Below are positions 1 to 10,759 of a stretch of 64,000 nucleotides of DNA, in pieces. The stretch is taken from positions 1 to 64,000 of the forward strand of contig NZ_NSGF01000010.1 of the NCBI RefSeq assembly GCF_002294995.1, in the 5' to 3' direction. Source of the stretch: Mesorhizobium sp. WSM3860. GTDB taxonomy: Bacteria > Pseudomonadota > Alphaproteobacteria > Rhizobiales > Rhizobiaceae. A program made the position numbers and the translations under genes. The stretch's first letter is position 1; every line of letters begins with the position of its first letter. Under the pieces are notes generated by a model that was not told the origin of the DNA, did not search any database, and saw only the letters and a program-made list of their open reading frames with translations.

Positions 1-1514
<1,514 letters not shown>

Positions 1515-1581
1515 TCAATTCAAAAGGAAGCCGCCCACCGGCTTAGTCGGCGAGCGGTGCGGAAATGGCGCTTGGCCGCGG

Positions 1582-1896
1582 TCATCTTCCCGATGGCCCG
1601 ATGGCGCCGCTTGGGCGACCAACGGCAGGGGCCTCCACGCGGAGGAAACCGGAGGCTTGGAAATTCCCGCCATCGTCAAATGTCCCGATCGCGAGAGAGC
1701 CGGCGGTGCTTGGAACCTTGACGGTTATTGCTACAGCGTGGCTTCGCTTGAGGGCGGCGGGAAGAATGACCTGGCCGACGATCGCGTTCTTGGCGGCGTC
1801 CAGAATGAAATAAGTTATATGCTCGGTCGCGTCGCCGATGGGCAAAACGCCCCTAACGGTGACATCCATTGCAGTAGACAAAGTTGCGTAGGTCAT
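1582..1896 (-). CDS. Hypothetical protein, about 104 aa, upstream of the collagen-like gene
   Basis: Two ATG codons at 1899 and 1896 follow a GGGGAG ribosome site; the second has the better spacing. The product begins MTYATLSTAMDVTV, is rich in small and hydrophobic residues with several predicted beta strands, and ends in a Gly/Pro-rich tail (GAIGPSGR). I recognise no family. It has the same orientation as the DUF4347 collagen-like gene and lies 91 bases upstream of it, so the two may be co-transcribed. A structural or accessory role for the surface protein is conceivable but nothing in the sequence proves it. Confidence 0.55.
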   Translation of the reverse strand: MTYATLSTAMDVTVRGVLPIGDATEHITYFILDAAKNAIVGQVILPAALKRSHAVAITVKVPSTAGSLAIGTFDDGGNFQASGFLRVEAPAVGRPSGAIGPSGR

Positions 1897-3000
1897 CATG
1901 CACTCCCCGATTAACTGCGGCTGGTGCCGCGGCTTCTCCTGCTTCACACTTGACTTTCAATGACCACAGTGCGCCCTCGACCCGACGAGCTTGGCCGCAA
2001 GCTCTCACGAAAGCTCGCCCGCGAAGGCGTGATGGGCTGCAGCCTTTGCTCCAGACGACTCCCGGTCCGATCGGCTGGCAGGAAGTCGCAGACGGCGACG
2101 TTCGCCGACGGCACTCGGCTTGAATAACCCTGTACAGATTTGGTTTGGATGGGGGGCACGGGAGCAGCCCGTCGCACCTTGCAGCAATAAATTTCCCACC
2201 GTTGCATAGATGGGCACCGCCTGCGGCGCTCAGTTGCGGATATGTTTGAAGTTGGTCGAAGCGGCGGGCTTCAAACTCCCTGGGAAACGCACGTGATATC
2301 ACGTGATGCACGATCCACTCCCGTCACAGCTGACGCCGATCTCTTGGCGAAAACTCGCGAGAGCTCCGGAGTGGAAAACCCGTTCGACCCGAACAAAAAA
2401 GACAAACGCTTACACGGCCGCGCGCTCACCAAACGCACGTGCTTAGTCGTCCGCGACTTTGGCCTTGCTACTCCGGAACCCTCTGGCTTGACTCCCCTAC
2501 GACTTCCGCAGAATGCCAGCTACCCACGACCTGTGGCCCCCCCTCACAGCAGCACATTAGTAAATTTGAAAATTAGCGATCTGTAAACTGTGGAAGCGAC
2601 TAAACTTACCTACCTCTAAAGTATTAGGTCGGGAAATATTACAGACTGAAACTCTAGAAAATATTTTTGAAATCCATAACTTAACCCTCGCTCCTCAATT
2701 TGAGTCAATCGGAGAAACGTGATCGAGCTCGAGCGCCGCCATGCCCGTTGCGGCGTGGCGATTGGGTCGACGCCAACTACCGCTTCGTCGATCTTGACGT
2801 CGGTTGGCAAATGGCGGTCAAGTGGGCGGAGAACGTCTGAGGACCTTAGCTGATCGGGTGGCGGAACAGACGATTGGACTGATTTGAAGGCCAGGAACAA
2901 TAGGAGCTTCGGGACAGCCCCGCGAACTCATCTGCGGCACGAAGAGAATGGCATTGCTTGAACGTCGCGGATCATCAGAGCGAGAGATGGCAATTCACCG
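1897..3000. other. Intergenic region between the collagen-like operon and the glycosyltransferase genes
   Basis: This 1.1 kb divergent region holds no convincing gene; its short open frames lack ribosome sites and normal codon use. It presumably carries the promoters of both directions. Positions 2555-2700 are clearly richer in A+T than the surroundings, which could suit an H-NS-like or MucR-type binder. A perfect 16-base palindrome lies at 2290-2305. Confidence 0.5.
2290..2305. promoter_or_regulatory. Perfect 16-bp palindrome, possible operator
   Basis: CACGTGATATCACGTG reads identically on both strands and contains two CACGTG boxes. It lies in the divergent intergenic region, about 390 bases upstream of the 104-aa gene and 700 bases upstream of the large glycosyltransferase. 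The regulator is unknown. Confidence 0.4.
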
Positions 3001-6000
3001 ATGACAACGCGCAAGCGACTTTGCCTGAACATGATCGTCAAGAACGAGACGGCCAACCTGCAGCGCTGTCTGGGGGCGGTTGTCGACCACATCGACTGCT
3101 GGGTCATCGGCGACACCGGGTCGACCGACGGGACACAGGATTTCATCAGGGCTTTCTTCGCCGCTCGCAACCTGCCCGGCGAGTTGCATGAGTTCACCTT
3201 CGAAAATTTCGAGCAGGCCCGCAACGCCGCGCTCGATCATGCATATGCTTCGTCGCTCGCCTATGATTATCTGCTTTTTGACGACGCCGACATGGAGTTG
3301 GTCGTCGAGGACGCGGGCTTCCGAGCGCAGCTCGACTGTCCTGGCTATCGGCTGCTCCAGCGATCCGGTTCCGACCTCGCCTATTGGAACACCCGTATCG
3401 TCAGGCGCGATGCCGGCGCCCGCTACCGCGGCGTGACGCATGAATATCTTGACGTTCCGGGCGACGTGAAGGAACTGCAGGGCGTTTGGTACAAGGACCA
3501 TGCCAGCGGATCGAACCGCGTCGACAAGTTCGAGCGCGACATCAAGCTCCTACTGGAAGCGCTGGAAAAGGACCCGGAGAACCACCGATACTGGTTCTAC
3601 CTGGCGCAGTCCTACCGCGACGCCGGACGCACGGCCGAGGCGGCGGTAGCCTACGCCAAACGCGCGGCGATGGGCGGCTGGGACGAGGAAGCATGGAACG
3701 CCCGCCTGCAGGAGGCGCGCTGCTTAAAAAAGCTTGGGGACGATGCAGGCTTCGTTCGCCAGGCGCTTGCTGCCTTCAATCAGCGCCCGCAACGTGCCGA
3801 ACCCCTCTACGATCTCGCGCGGTTCCATCGCGAGCAGGGGATGAACGACGCCAGCGTGCTGTTTTCGGAAGCCGGCCTGGCGATCAGGAAACCCGAGCAG
3901 GACATCCTGTTTCTCGAGGATTTCATCTACACGACGGGCCTTCGCGAGGAATACGCGATCGCGGCAAACTACGCGCGCGATCCGTTGCGCAAGGACCGCG
4001 GGTTCGCAGCGTGCAATTGGCTGGCGCTGAGCCGCAGCATCGGCGACGGTGCCGTCGATCTGGCGCGGTCCAACCTGTTCTTCTACATCCAGCCCGCCAA
4101 GACGATGATGCCATCGTTCACTGCGCAACCGGTCGGGTTCATGCCCCCCGACGGCTATCGGCTCGCAAACCCGTCCGTGGCTCGGTGGGACAACCAGATC
4201 GTCCTGTTGCAGGGGGCCGTCACCCCGGCGGCGGCGGAAGAGAATCTCCGGGCTCAAGCGCCGGATCGAGCGGCGGTCCACACACGCAATTTCTTGCTGC
4301 GCATCGACAGTGAATTCGGGATCGCGTCGGCCGATGAGATCTCACAGCCGACCGACTTGCCGCGACCTGCTAACGACCGGGCCTACGGGCTCGAGGCCTT
4401 GCGTCCGTTTGCCTGGGAGGGGCAATTGTGGAGCAGCGCCTACATGCGCGCGTCGGCCGCAGAAGGCGAACCAGTCATCGCGCGCATCGACGATGGCGGG
4501 CCTGCACCATACCGGATGACTGACTGGCGTGTGATCCGGCCGATCGGTGCGAAGATGAACGGCAACAACTGGGTCCCCCTCGTCAAGCCGGCCGGCATCG
4601 GCACCGACCGGGAGCGGCTGCAGTTCCTTTCTGTGGGTGATTCCATCCGCATCGTCGGCGATCAAGGGCAGACGATATCGGAAAAGCCGTCTTCCGTCGC
4701 TGCCGACCAGCTCAAGGGAGGCACGCAGGCGATTCCATTCGAGGGCGGATGGCTGACACTTGCCCACGAGACGCGGGCAAGGCCGGACGGGGCTCAGCCA
4801 TACTGCCAGCACCGCTTCGTCTGGTTGGACGAAACGGGCTGCTTGGCAAAGATCAGCCGGCCGTTCTTCTTCAATGAAAAGGGGGTTGAGTTTGCAGCCG
4901 GCCTAGCTTGGCATCCAAAGGACGAGCGCCTGCTGATTTCGTACGGCGTCGCGGGGAGCGAAGCGTGGATCGCCGCCGTCGATGCCTCGGAGGTAAGCTC
5001 GCTGCTGGAGAGGACCGACTGTTTGTCCGCAAGCGAAGCATATTGGAGCTCACTTGCGACGGCGTCGTTGGACGGTCCGACCATACAAATTGTGGCGGCT
5101 CAGCAGCGCAAAGAACTCGCCGCCCGCGCCCGGCCCGGACCCGGCGACCTCCATCAACAAACCCGGCCTGACAGCGGACTCCCGAAGGCGGCGAGCAGGA
5201 TTGTCCTCTCCGGCAATGCGAAGGGCACAGAGGAGGTCCTGCTCGAGCTGGCGCCGTTCCTTCGCTTGGCAGATTCGCCGCATGAGCGTCGCAGTCAATC
5301 GTGGGCGTTCGATAGCCGGATAGCCCCCTTCCTGGGCAGGGGAGATGCCGCGCTGCCTCAGATCCACTGCTTTTACGAAGTGCTTTCCGACACTTCGAAG
5401 CATCTGACCTTGATTGCCGCCACCTCGTCGATGCGCGCCGCAGGCCATCCCGTGAGGGTCTGGAGCTACTCGCCGAACAAGCTTGACTTCCTCGTGCCGC
5501 TCGGCATCGAGGTACGCGCCGCGGATGACGTGATGCCGCGCAGCTTGTTCGAGCGAATGGTCGCCGGCTCCGAGATCCGATATTTCAGCGACGCCTTTCG
5601 CTACGCCGTGCTTTACGAACATGGCGGGTTGTGGATGGATTGCGACGTGGTCATGCTGCGACCGTTTCCGTTCCGCGGCGATTACTTTTTCAATCTGCAA
5701 TGGCGCGGCGGCCACCAAGGCCACTTCGTCTGCGGCAACGTGATCTATGCCGAAGCCTTCAGCCCCCATTTGAGAGCGCTCTACGAGATGTCAATCGAGC
5801 GGTTCTTCGGTCAGAGCGGCAAGGGGTTCGGCGAGATCGGCCCGAAACTGCTTTCCGACTACGTCGCTTCGGATCAAGGCGCCGAGCTGCGCGATTGGGT
5901 ATTCGGGCCGATGTTCTTTAACGCGATCGATTGGACCGAGATAAGCGAGTTCGAAAAGCCGCTCTCCGATCTGGCTGTCTACTTGAATGATGAGCGCGTC

Positions 6001-6783
6001 TTCGGGTCACACCTGTGGACGGCACGAAATGAAGCTCGCCCGGGCGGGGAAGGAGCGCCGCTCATCTCATTGCTGGTCGAGCCGCTGCAGAGCTTTCCCA
6101 CACTCATCGATCTTGCTGATCGCTTCAACACCGACAAGAACCGCCATACCGGCAACCGGCATGCTTACGCGCGCGTCTACGAGCGGCTGCTGTCCAGCCG
6201 GAGACTCTCCATGCGAAGGCTATTGGAGATCGGCCTTTGTCGCATCGCCGCGGAACGCGACCAGTCCGAGACGCCCTCGGTCTCGCTCTGGCAGTCCTAT
6301 TTTCCTTACGCCGAGGTGATCGGTGTCGACCTGACGGATTTTTCTCAGTTCAACAATGAGAGGTTCAAGTCTTTCGTTTGCGATCAATCCAAGCTGGAGG
6401 ATCTGCGCTCCGTCGCCGCGAAACTGGAACCGGGCTCGCTTGACGTGATTATCGACGACGGCAGTCATGCTTCGTTCGACGAGCAACTGACGCTGCGCGA
6501 ATTCTTCCCGCTGCTCGCCGAAGGTGGATGGTATTTCATCGAAGACCTCGACTGGCAGCCACCAGGCGAAAATGCCGGTGAAATCACACTCAGCAAGGAT
6601 CTCTTGCGAGAAATCCAACAGCACGGCACGGCGCGATCAATCGACCCGGTCGGGATCAGCGACCTTGCCGATCAGTTTGCAGAAATCCGGTTCTTCGACA
6701 GCCACTTCGAGCTTAGCCAGGCAAAATTGCTCGGAGGGCTAGTGGCGATCCGCAAGCGCGGAGGCGCCGGCCTTGTTCGATGA
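3001..6783 (+). CDS. Five-module glycosyltransferase: GT2 - TPR - beta-propeller - GT32-like - methyltransferase
   Basis: This 1260-residue protein reads as five modules. Residues 5-185 are a GT2 domain (NMIVKNE start, DTGSTDGT at 38-45, DDAD at 94-97). Residues about 185-345 look like TPR helices. Residues about 370-680 resemble the GH43/GH130-like beta-propeller often fused to glycosyltransferases (NNWVPL, GGTQAIPFEGGWLTLAHET, EFAAGLAWHPKDERLLISYG). Residues about 785-1000 are a GT32-like domain with the DxD sugar-binding motif D880-C-D882 after an LYEHGGLW segment. Residues 1040-1255 are a class I SAM methyltransferase (FNTDKN, VIGVDL, DDGSH at 1152-1156). The architecture implies sequential addition and methylation of sugars on a surface glycan or glycoprotein. 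The acceptor is not shown; the adjacent Thr-rich collagen-like protein is a candidate. No strong ribosome site precedes the ATG. Confidence 0.85.
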   Translation: MTTRKRLCLNMIVKNETANLQRCLGAVVDHIDCWVIGDTGSTDGTQDFIRAFFAARNLPGELHEFTFENFEQARNAALDHAYASSLAYDYLLFDDADMELVVEDAGFRAQLDCPGYRLLQRSGSDLAYWNTRIVRRDAGARYRGVTHEYLDVPGDVKELQGVWYKDHASGSNRVDKFERDIKLLLEALEKDPENHRYWFYLAQSYRDAGRTAEAAVAYAKRAAMGGWDEEAWNARLQEARCLKKLGDDAGFVRQALAAFNQRPQRAEPLYDLARFHREQGMNDASVLFSEAGLAIRKPEQDILFLEDFIYTTGLREEYAIAANYARDPLRKDRGFAACNWLALSRSIGDGAVDLARSNLFFYIQPAKTMMPSFTAQPVGFMPPDGYRLANPSVARWDNQIVLLQGAVTPAAAEENLRAQAPDRAAVHTRNFLLRIDSEFGIASADEISQPTDLPRPANDRAYGLEALRPFAWEGQLWSSAYMRASAAEGEPVIARIDDGGPAPYRMTDWRVIRPIGAKMNGNNWVPLVKPAGIGTDRERLQFLSVGDSIRIVGDQGQTISEKPSSVAADQLKGGTQAIPFEGGWLTLAHETRARPDGAQPYCQHRFVWLDETGCLAKISRPFFFNEKGVEFAAGLAWHPKDERLLISYGVAGSEAWIAAVDASEVSSLLERTDCLSASEAYWSSLATASLDGPTIQIVAAQQRKELAARARPGPGDLHQQTRPDSGLPKAASRIVLSGNAKGTEEVLLELAPFLRLADSPHERRSQSWAFDSRIAPFLGRGDAALPQIHCFYEVLSDTSKHLTLIAATSSMRAAGHPVRVWSYSPNKLDFLVPLGIEVRAADDVMPRSLFERMVAGSEIRYFSDAFRYAVLYEHGGLWMDCDVVMLRPFPFRGDYFFNLQWRGGHQGHFVCGNVIYAEAFSPHLRALYEMSIERFFGQSGKGFGEIGPKLLSDYVASDQGAELRDWVFGPMFFNAIDWTEISEFEKPLSDLAVYLNDERVFGSHLWTARNEARPGGEGAPLISLLVEPLQSFPTLIDLADRFNTDKNRHTGNRHAYARVYERLLSSRRLSMRRLLEIGLCRIAAERDQSETPSVSLWQSYFPYAEVIGVDLTDFSQFNNERFKSFVCDQSKLEDLRSVAAKLEPGSLDVIIDDGSHASFDEQLTLREFFPLLAEGGWYFIEDLDWQPPGENAGEITLSKDLLREIQQHGTARSIDPVGISDLADQFAEIRFFDSHFELSQAKLLGGLVAIRKRGGAGLVR

Positions 6784-6873
6784 GCGTCACAGGGCGTTGC
6801 GGCCGGGTTTGGATGGGTCCAGCCGTATAGCGGGAGGTCGCTTGACGACTGCGTCCAATCGCGGACCCCTTCC

Positions 6874-7977
6874 TTGAAAATCGCGGTCTACACCATCGCG
6901 CTGAACGAAGCCGCACACGTCGAGAGGTGGGCAAATTCGGCCGTCGACGCCGACTATCGGATAGTCGCCGACACCGGCAGCACCGACGACACGGTATCCC
7001 GACTGATCAACGCCGGCGTAACCGTGCACCGGATCGCGGTCCGCCCATGGCGCTTCGACGACGCCCGAAATGCCGCCCTGGCCCTCATCCCCTCCGACGT
7101 CGACGTGTGCTGCACGATGGACATGGATCGTTTCCTCGAGCCCGGCTGGCGCCCCAAGCTGGAGGCGGCCTGGAGACCCGAAACGACAGCCCTCTATTGT
7201 CAGACGATCTATAGAGCGAGTGTCGACGACCCCAGACCGTTGCGGCAATGGGCCACCAAGAATTTTCACCATCGCTGGGGATATCGCTTCAAGCGCCCGG
7301 TCCATGAGGCCCTCGTCTTCACCGGAGAAAGGGAGGTGGTCACGACCAGCGACGAGCTTGTCATGTTCGAGGTACAGGACCTGGCCAAGCCAACCAGGAG
7401 CAGCTACCTGCCGCTGATGGAGGTTGCCTACAAGGAAGATCCCGACGACGCACAGATGTGTTTCTGGCTCGGGCGGGACCTGATGTGGGCCAACCGGCCC
7501 GACCAGGCCGTCCGGCTGCTCGAGCGCTACCTTGGCTTGCCGGCAAGCACCTGGGGCGAAGAACGGTCAGAAGCGATGCGTTACATCGCCCGCATGATGC
7601 CCGACCAGAGATTGGTATGGTTGGACAAAGCACGAATGGAAGCGCCGCATCGCCGCGAAGTCTGGGCCGACCTTGCGGAGGAACTCCACGGCAGGGCCGA
7701 CTGGTTGAATCTGTTCTGGGCATGCAGCAACGGAATCGAAAACACCCGCCGCACCGGAAGCTATCTCGATGACCCGAACTGCTGGGGGTTTCGGCTTTTC
7801 GATTTGGGCGCCATAGCCTCATGGCACCTGAATGCGATGGACCGCGCTGTGGAATGGGGGCAGATGGCGCTCGAGCTTGATCCGGGCAATGAGCGTCTCA
7901 GGAACAACCTCGATTTCTTCATTCGGCGCCGACAAGAGGATCGAGCAGCACCGCTCGGCGAAGAGGGTGTTCGGTGA
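6874..7977 (+). CDS. GT2 glycosyltransferase with TPR tail
   Basis: The 367-residue product starts at a TTG (position 6874); the family-typical N-terminus KIAVYTIALNE begins there and no better start is in frame. Residues 1-180 form a GT2 domain with ADTGSTDDT at 32-40, RFDDARNAAL at 60-69 and an acidic DMD at 83-85 in place of the usual DxD. Residues about 190-355 are TPR-like helices. It lies 90 bases after the five-module glycosyltransferase on the same strand and resembles that protein's own N-terminal part, so the two may have arisen by duplication. A role in the same glycan pathway is likely. The end of the gene is 55 bases from the end of a convergent GT25 gene. Confidence 0.8.
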   Translation: MKIAVYTIALNEAAHVERWANSAVDADYRIVADTGSTDDTVSRLINAGVTVHRIAVRPWRFDDARNAALALIPSDVDVCCTMDMDRFLEPGWRPKLEAAWRPETTALYCQTIYRASVDDPRPLRQWATKNFHHRWGYRFKRPVHEALVFTGEREVVTTSDELVMFEVQDLAKPTRSSYLPLMEVAYKEDPDDAQMCFWLGRDLMWANRPDQAVRLLERYLGLPASTWGEERSEAMRYIARMMPDQRLVWLDKARMEAPHRREVWADLAEELHGRADWLNLFWACSNGIENTRRTGSYLDDPNCWGFRLFDLGAIASWHLNAMDRAVEWGQMALELDPGNERLRNNLDFFIRRRQEDRAAPLGEEGVR

Positions 7978-8032
7978 AGTCGACCAGTTGCCGGGACGGA
8001 CTGGCCGACCGAGGTCAAGGCCAAACTCTCGC

Positions 8033-8761
8033 TCACGTATTGATCCGTACCGATTCTTCCGGCCGTTCGTCACTGATGACAAGCGGTGGCAAGCATACGT
8101 AGGCTTTGAGCGAGGGCATCACGCCGGCCATAATGCAATCGATGCCTGCATTGTTCAGCCTGAGGCCGAAGCCTGCAAAATCGACGATCATCGGCCGTAT
8201 CGGAAGGCACCACTCCAACAGCGCACGCGCGCCGCGCGGCGAGACGGAGTAACAAACCGTGCCGAGCAGATAGTGCGCTCGAAGCAGAGCAGGTTCGATT
8301 TCCGCCTCCTGGAAGTCAGCAATATGCGTCATGACTTCACCCGAAAAGAACTCCAGCCTGGCACCGGTTCCGCCAGGAAGGGCATCCAGCCAGGCATAGC
8401 ACCGCAAGCTTGCACTCCACAGGATAAAGTCCCAATCGGCCGGGATATTCGCCAAGAGCGAGTTCTTGTGTCGTTCGAACTCGCGAGAGAAGATCGCATC
8501 ATCCTCGGCAACCGTTATGACCTTGTGCCGCCCGACGGCCTCTCTCCAGAGCGTCACGTGCGAAATGGCGCAGCCAAGGCTCCCAGGCGCATACTCCAAA
8601 TCCGACCTGATAACCCCACGCTCTATCAGCTTGTCGCGGTCGAGGGATTTTCCGTCAAATCCGGAGAACCTCCGGACTTCCGGCAGGTGCGAGTTTAACT
8701 TGCGAAATTTATCCAGCCGCCCGACACTTCGATCGAGATTAATTACATAGATCTCCGACAT
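8033..8761 (-). CDS. GT25-family glycosyltransferase (LPS / collagen galactosyltransferase superfamily)
   Basis: The start at 8761 is chosen because the family signature IYVINLDRSVGRL follows at once; an upstream extension to 8854 looks non-coding. Other GT25 hallmarks are GSLGCAISHVTLWREAV (residues about 60-76) and the acidic AEDDAIF (about 85-91). The length of 242 residues is typical. Bacterial members transfer galactose or glucose in lipo-oligosaccharide synthesis, while eukaryotic and giant-virus members glycosylate collagen hydroxylysine. The neighbouring Gly-X-Thr protein makes the second comparison interesting, but the sequence does not decide the acceptor. The gene converges with the upstream GT2-TPR gene and diverges from the HExxH gene. 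Confidence 0.85.
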   Translation of the reverse strand: MSEIYVINLDRSVGRLDKFRKLNSHLPEVRRFSGFDGKSLDRDKLIERGVIRSDLEYAPGSLGCAISHVTLWREAVGRHKVITVAEDDAIFSREFERHKNSLLANIPADWDFILWSASLRCYAWLDALPGGTGARLEFFSGEVMTHIADFQEAEIEPALLRAHYLLGTVCYSVSPRGARALLEWCLPIRPMIVDFAGFGLRLNNAGIDCIMAGVMPSLKAYVCLPPLVISDERPEESVRINT

Positions 8762-8946
8762 GACGCTTTTAGCCCCATTTTGGCGATGGTTCGTCCATTC
8801 GATCACTTTGCATCGGGCGAACCAGCTTGCACCCCGGCCTCTACGTGAGAGCACTTCAAGTCTAGCGGGTTCGGTGATAGCTGGCGAGACGGCCTGGACC
8901 GGGCATTCGAAGCTTGGAGGATTTGCGTCCGGGAACTGGAGAGGCT

Positions 8947-9849
8947 ATGAGGCGCCGAGAGTTGGCGGTTGGCATCATCGTTGCGGCAGCATCGGCTACC
9001 GCACTGGCAAAGTTTTCGGCCGCTGCAGCTATGCCATCCCGCCGGGATAAGACACCCGCGACACTTCTGTCCGCCCCCCTCGAACTCGCGGGTAAGTGGG
9101 GCCGCATGCTCCCGCAAGCGGCAGAACAGGTCATTGAAAGGGCGCGGCGCGCCTGCCTAGACGGCATCCGACTGCTCTCTGATCGCCAGCCGGCAAAGCT
9201 CCGCGTCGACCGCCATGGCACCGGACAGCCGGCGATCTGGCTGCATCCCGACGGCAGCAGTATGGCCTGGATCATTGTCGACATCGGCGAACGGGACTGG
9301 TCGAAGCTTGCCTACCAGTTCGGCCATGAACTCGGCCATGTGCTTGCCAACAGCTGGCAGGCCGATGCGAAGCCGGCACCTCCTTGCCAATGGCTGGAGG
9401 AAGCTATGGTGGAGGCCTTCTCACTGCGAGGCCTCGGACGCCTGGCGAAAGACTGGAAACAGAACCCGCCTTTCGCAGGTGACAACGCTTTCGGCGATGC
9501 CATTGCCGAATATCGCGAGAACATCATCAAACGCTATACCGCGCTCGCCGACAGCCAGGGGCTTACTCGAGATGCTGCGACGTGGTTCGCCGACCACCGA
9601 AGCGAGATCGAAATTCCAGGTCTCAATCCGTTCGCGCAAGCAATGTGCCTGACCATTCTCGCAGAATATGAGCAGGTTCCCGATTGCATTGAGGCGCTGG
9701 GAGCGCTCAACCGCTGGCCTGGCCGCAGCGGGGTTCCAATCGCTGAATATCTCCGCCGATGGAAAAAGAGCTGTGCCGAATTGCACGCCTCGCCGCACCT
9801 GCCGGTCCGACTCCAGCAATTGTTGCGTGTTTCCCGGGAGCGACGCTAG
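8947..9849 (+). CDS. Exported HExxH (gluzincin-like) putative metallopeptidase
   Basis: A GGAGAGG site directly precedes the ATG at 8947, so this start is preferred to one 33 bases upstream. The 300-residue product opens with an export signal (MRRRELAVGIIVAAASATALA, the Arg run hinting at Tat). HELGH at 127-131 fits the zinc motif HExxH, and acidic residues E151, E152 and E156 in WLEEAMVEAFSLRG lie 20-25 residues downstream, where gluzincins carry the third zinc ligand. I recognise no named family. It may process a cell-surface protein; its position among surface-glycan genes is consistent with that but no substrate is shown. Confidence 0.7.
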   Translation: MRRRELAVGIIVAAASATALAKFSAAAAMPSRRDKTPATLLSAPLELAGKWGRMLPQAAEQVIERARRACLDGIRLLSDRQPAKLRVDRHGTGQPAIWLHPDGSSMAWIIVDIGERDWSKLAYQFGHELGHVLANSWQADAKPAPPCQWLEEAMVEAFSLRGLGRLAKDWKQNPPFAGDNAFGDAIAEYRENIIKRYTALADSQGLTRDAATWFADHRSEIEIPGLNPFAQAMCLTILAEYEQVPDCIEALGALNRWPGRSGVPIAEYLRRWKKSCAELHASPHLPVRLQQLLRVSRERR

Positions 9850-9954
9850 CCAATGCTTCGCAATGTGGCGGGAATCTTGTGAGCGGAAGCATACCGGGCC
9901 TGCGCGGACGCTACGAATCTCCAGCAGGGTCAAGAAACCTAAGCCAGCAGTTGG

Positions 9955-10218
9955 CTAGCGGCCGTCCGTATGTCGTGGCTGGTGCGGAAGGGCCTGTTGT
10001 TTGGTAGCGTCCGGATCAGTCTCCTGCGCCTTCTGCTCGGAGTGCCGCCGACCATATACAAGCCTGAACACAATCCCGAGATACCCGACCTGCAGCAGAA
10101 GCGCGGCCAAGAGGCTCCAGGCAATACTCATCCAGACGGACCCTGTGGCCTCATAGGCCCAGGTTCCGACTACGCTCGACGTGATCAGCATTCCGACCAG
10201 AAACTGAGGAAAGTACAT
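9955..10218 (-). CDS. ExoX-like exopolysaccharide production repressor
   Basis: The 87-residue protein starts MYFPQFLVGM after an AGGATTGGGGAG ribosome site. It has two membrane helices (about 5-25 and 30-52, the second with LLQVGYLGIVFRLVYG) and a charged C-terminal tail. Size, two-helix topology and the QVGY segment match the ExoX/Psi family, small inner-membrane proteins that dampen exopolysaccharide synthesis in Sinorhizobium and Rhizobium depending on their dosage relative to ExoY. Its place at the border of the glycosyltransferase cluster supports a role in glycan control. A GTG start at 10242 is possible. Confidence 0.7.
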   Translation of the reverse strand: MYFPQFLVGMLITSSVVGTWAYEATGSVWMSIAWSLLAALLLQVGYLGIVFRLVYGRRHSEQKAQETDPDATKQQALPHQPRHTDGR

Positions 10219-10616
10219 CTCCCCAATCCTGCCTCCACGCACTCAAGCCGAAAATTTCACTATTTTAGCAATCGAGCAAGTATCGCCGCCTGTACCAATT
10301 TCGATGCAGCACCGGGTCTCTCATTTGAGCAGCCCGGTGACGGAAGACGCTGGAACGTCAGGTCGAAGGCTTGGAGGATGACGGGTTCCTAGGAGAATTC
10401 CGAGTTGAAAGGCGAGCGGATGTCCGGCGGGGTGGTCGATATCAAGCAAGGTCGCCAGCGCGTACACACCCGCCGAGGGAGTGAACGACCGGCGAACACC
10501 CGTGACACTTTGCGTGGGACTTTCTGCATCGATTCCTGCCGCAGTACGCCGTTCGTTTCGCTTTTCCATTTTGGGGCTTGCTCTAAGCCGGCCGGAACCC
10601 TATGGGAAATCCGCGT
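10219..10616. other. Intergenic, no gene recognised
   Basis: Roughly 400 bases between the ExoX-like gene and tRNA-Pro. Short open frames occur on both strands but none has a ribosome site or a recognisable product. It should contain the promoters of the minus-strand ExoX-like gene and of the plus-strand tRNA. Confidence 0.4.
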
Positions 10617-10693
10617 CGGAGTGTAGCGCAGCCTGGTAGCGCACCTGATTTGGGATCAGGGGGTCGCGTGTTCGAATCACGCCACTCCGACCA
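10617..10693 (+). tRNA. tRNA-Pro (anticodon TGG)
   Basis: The 77-base sequence folds as a cloverleaf: acceptor stem CGGAGTG/CACTCCG, D arm GCGC/GCGC, anticodon stem CCTGA/TCAGG around TTTGGGA (anticodon TGG at 10651-10653), T arm GCGTG-TTCGAAT-CACGC, and an encoded 3' CCA. It marks the border between the surface-glycan region and core genes. Confidence 0.97.
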
Positions 10694-10759
10694 GTTTTCC
10701 TGGACATCTTGCAGCCCGCGCGCCGGGAACCCTGTCGGCCCTTCAGAAGTTCTGTTGCC

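Noticed and set aside
2242-2586. Possible 114-residue gene in the left intergenic region
   Set aside because: It has no ribosome site, an irregular composition and no recognisable pattern.
10617-10693. tRNA-Pro as integration site of a genomic island covering 1-10.6 kb
   Set aside because: Integrases normally use the 3' end of a tRNA gene, so an island would lie on its right. The accessory genes lie to the left, no integrase or repeated tRNA end is visible, and the right side is core sequence.
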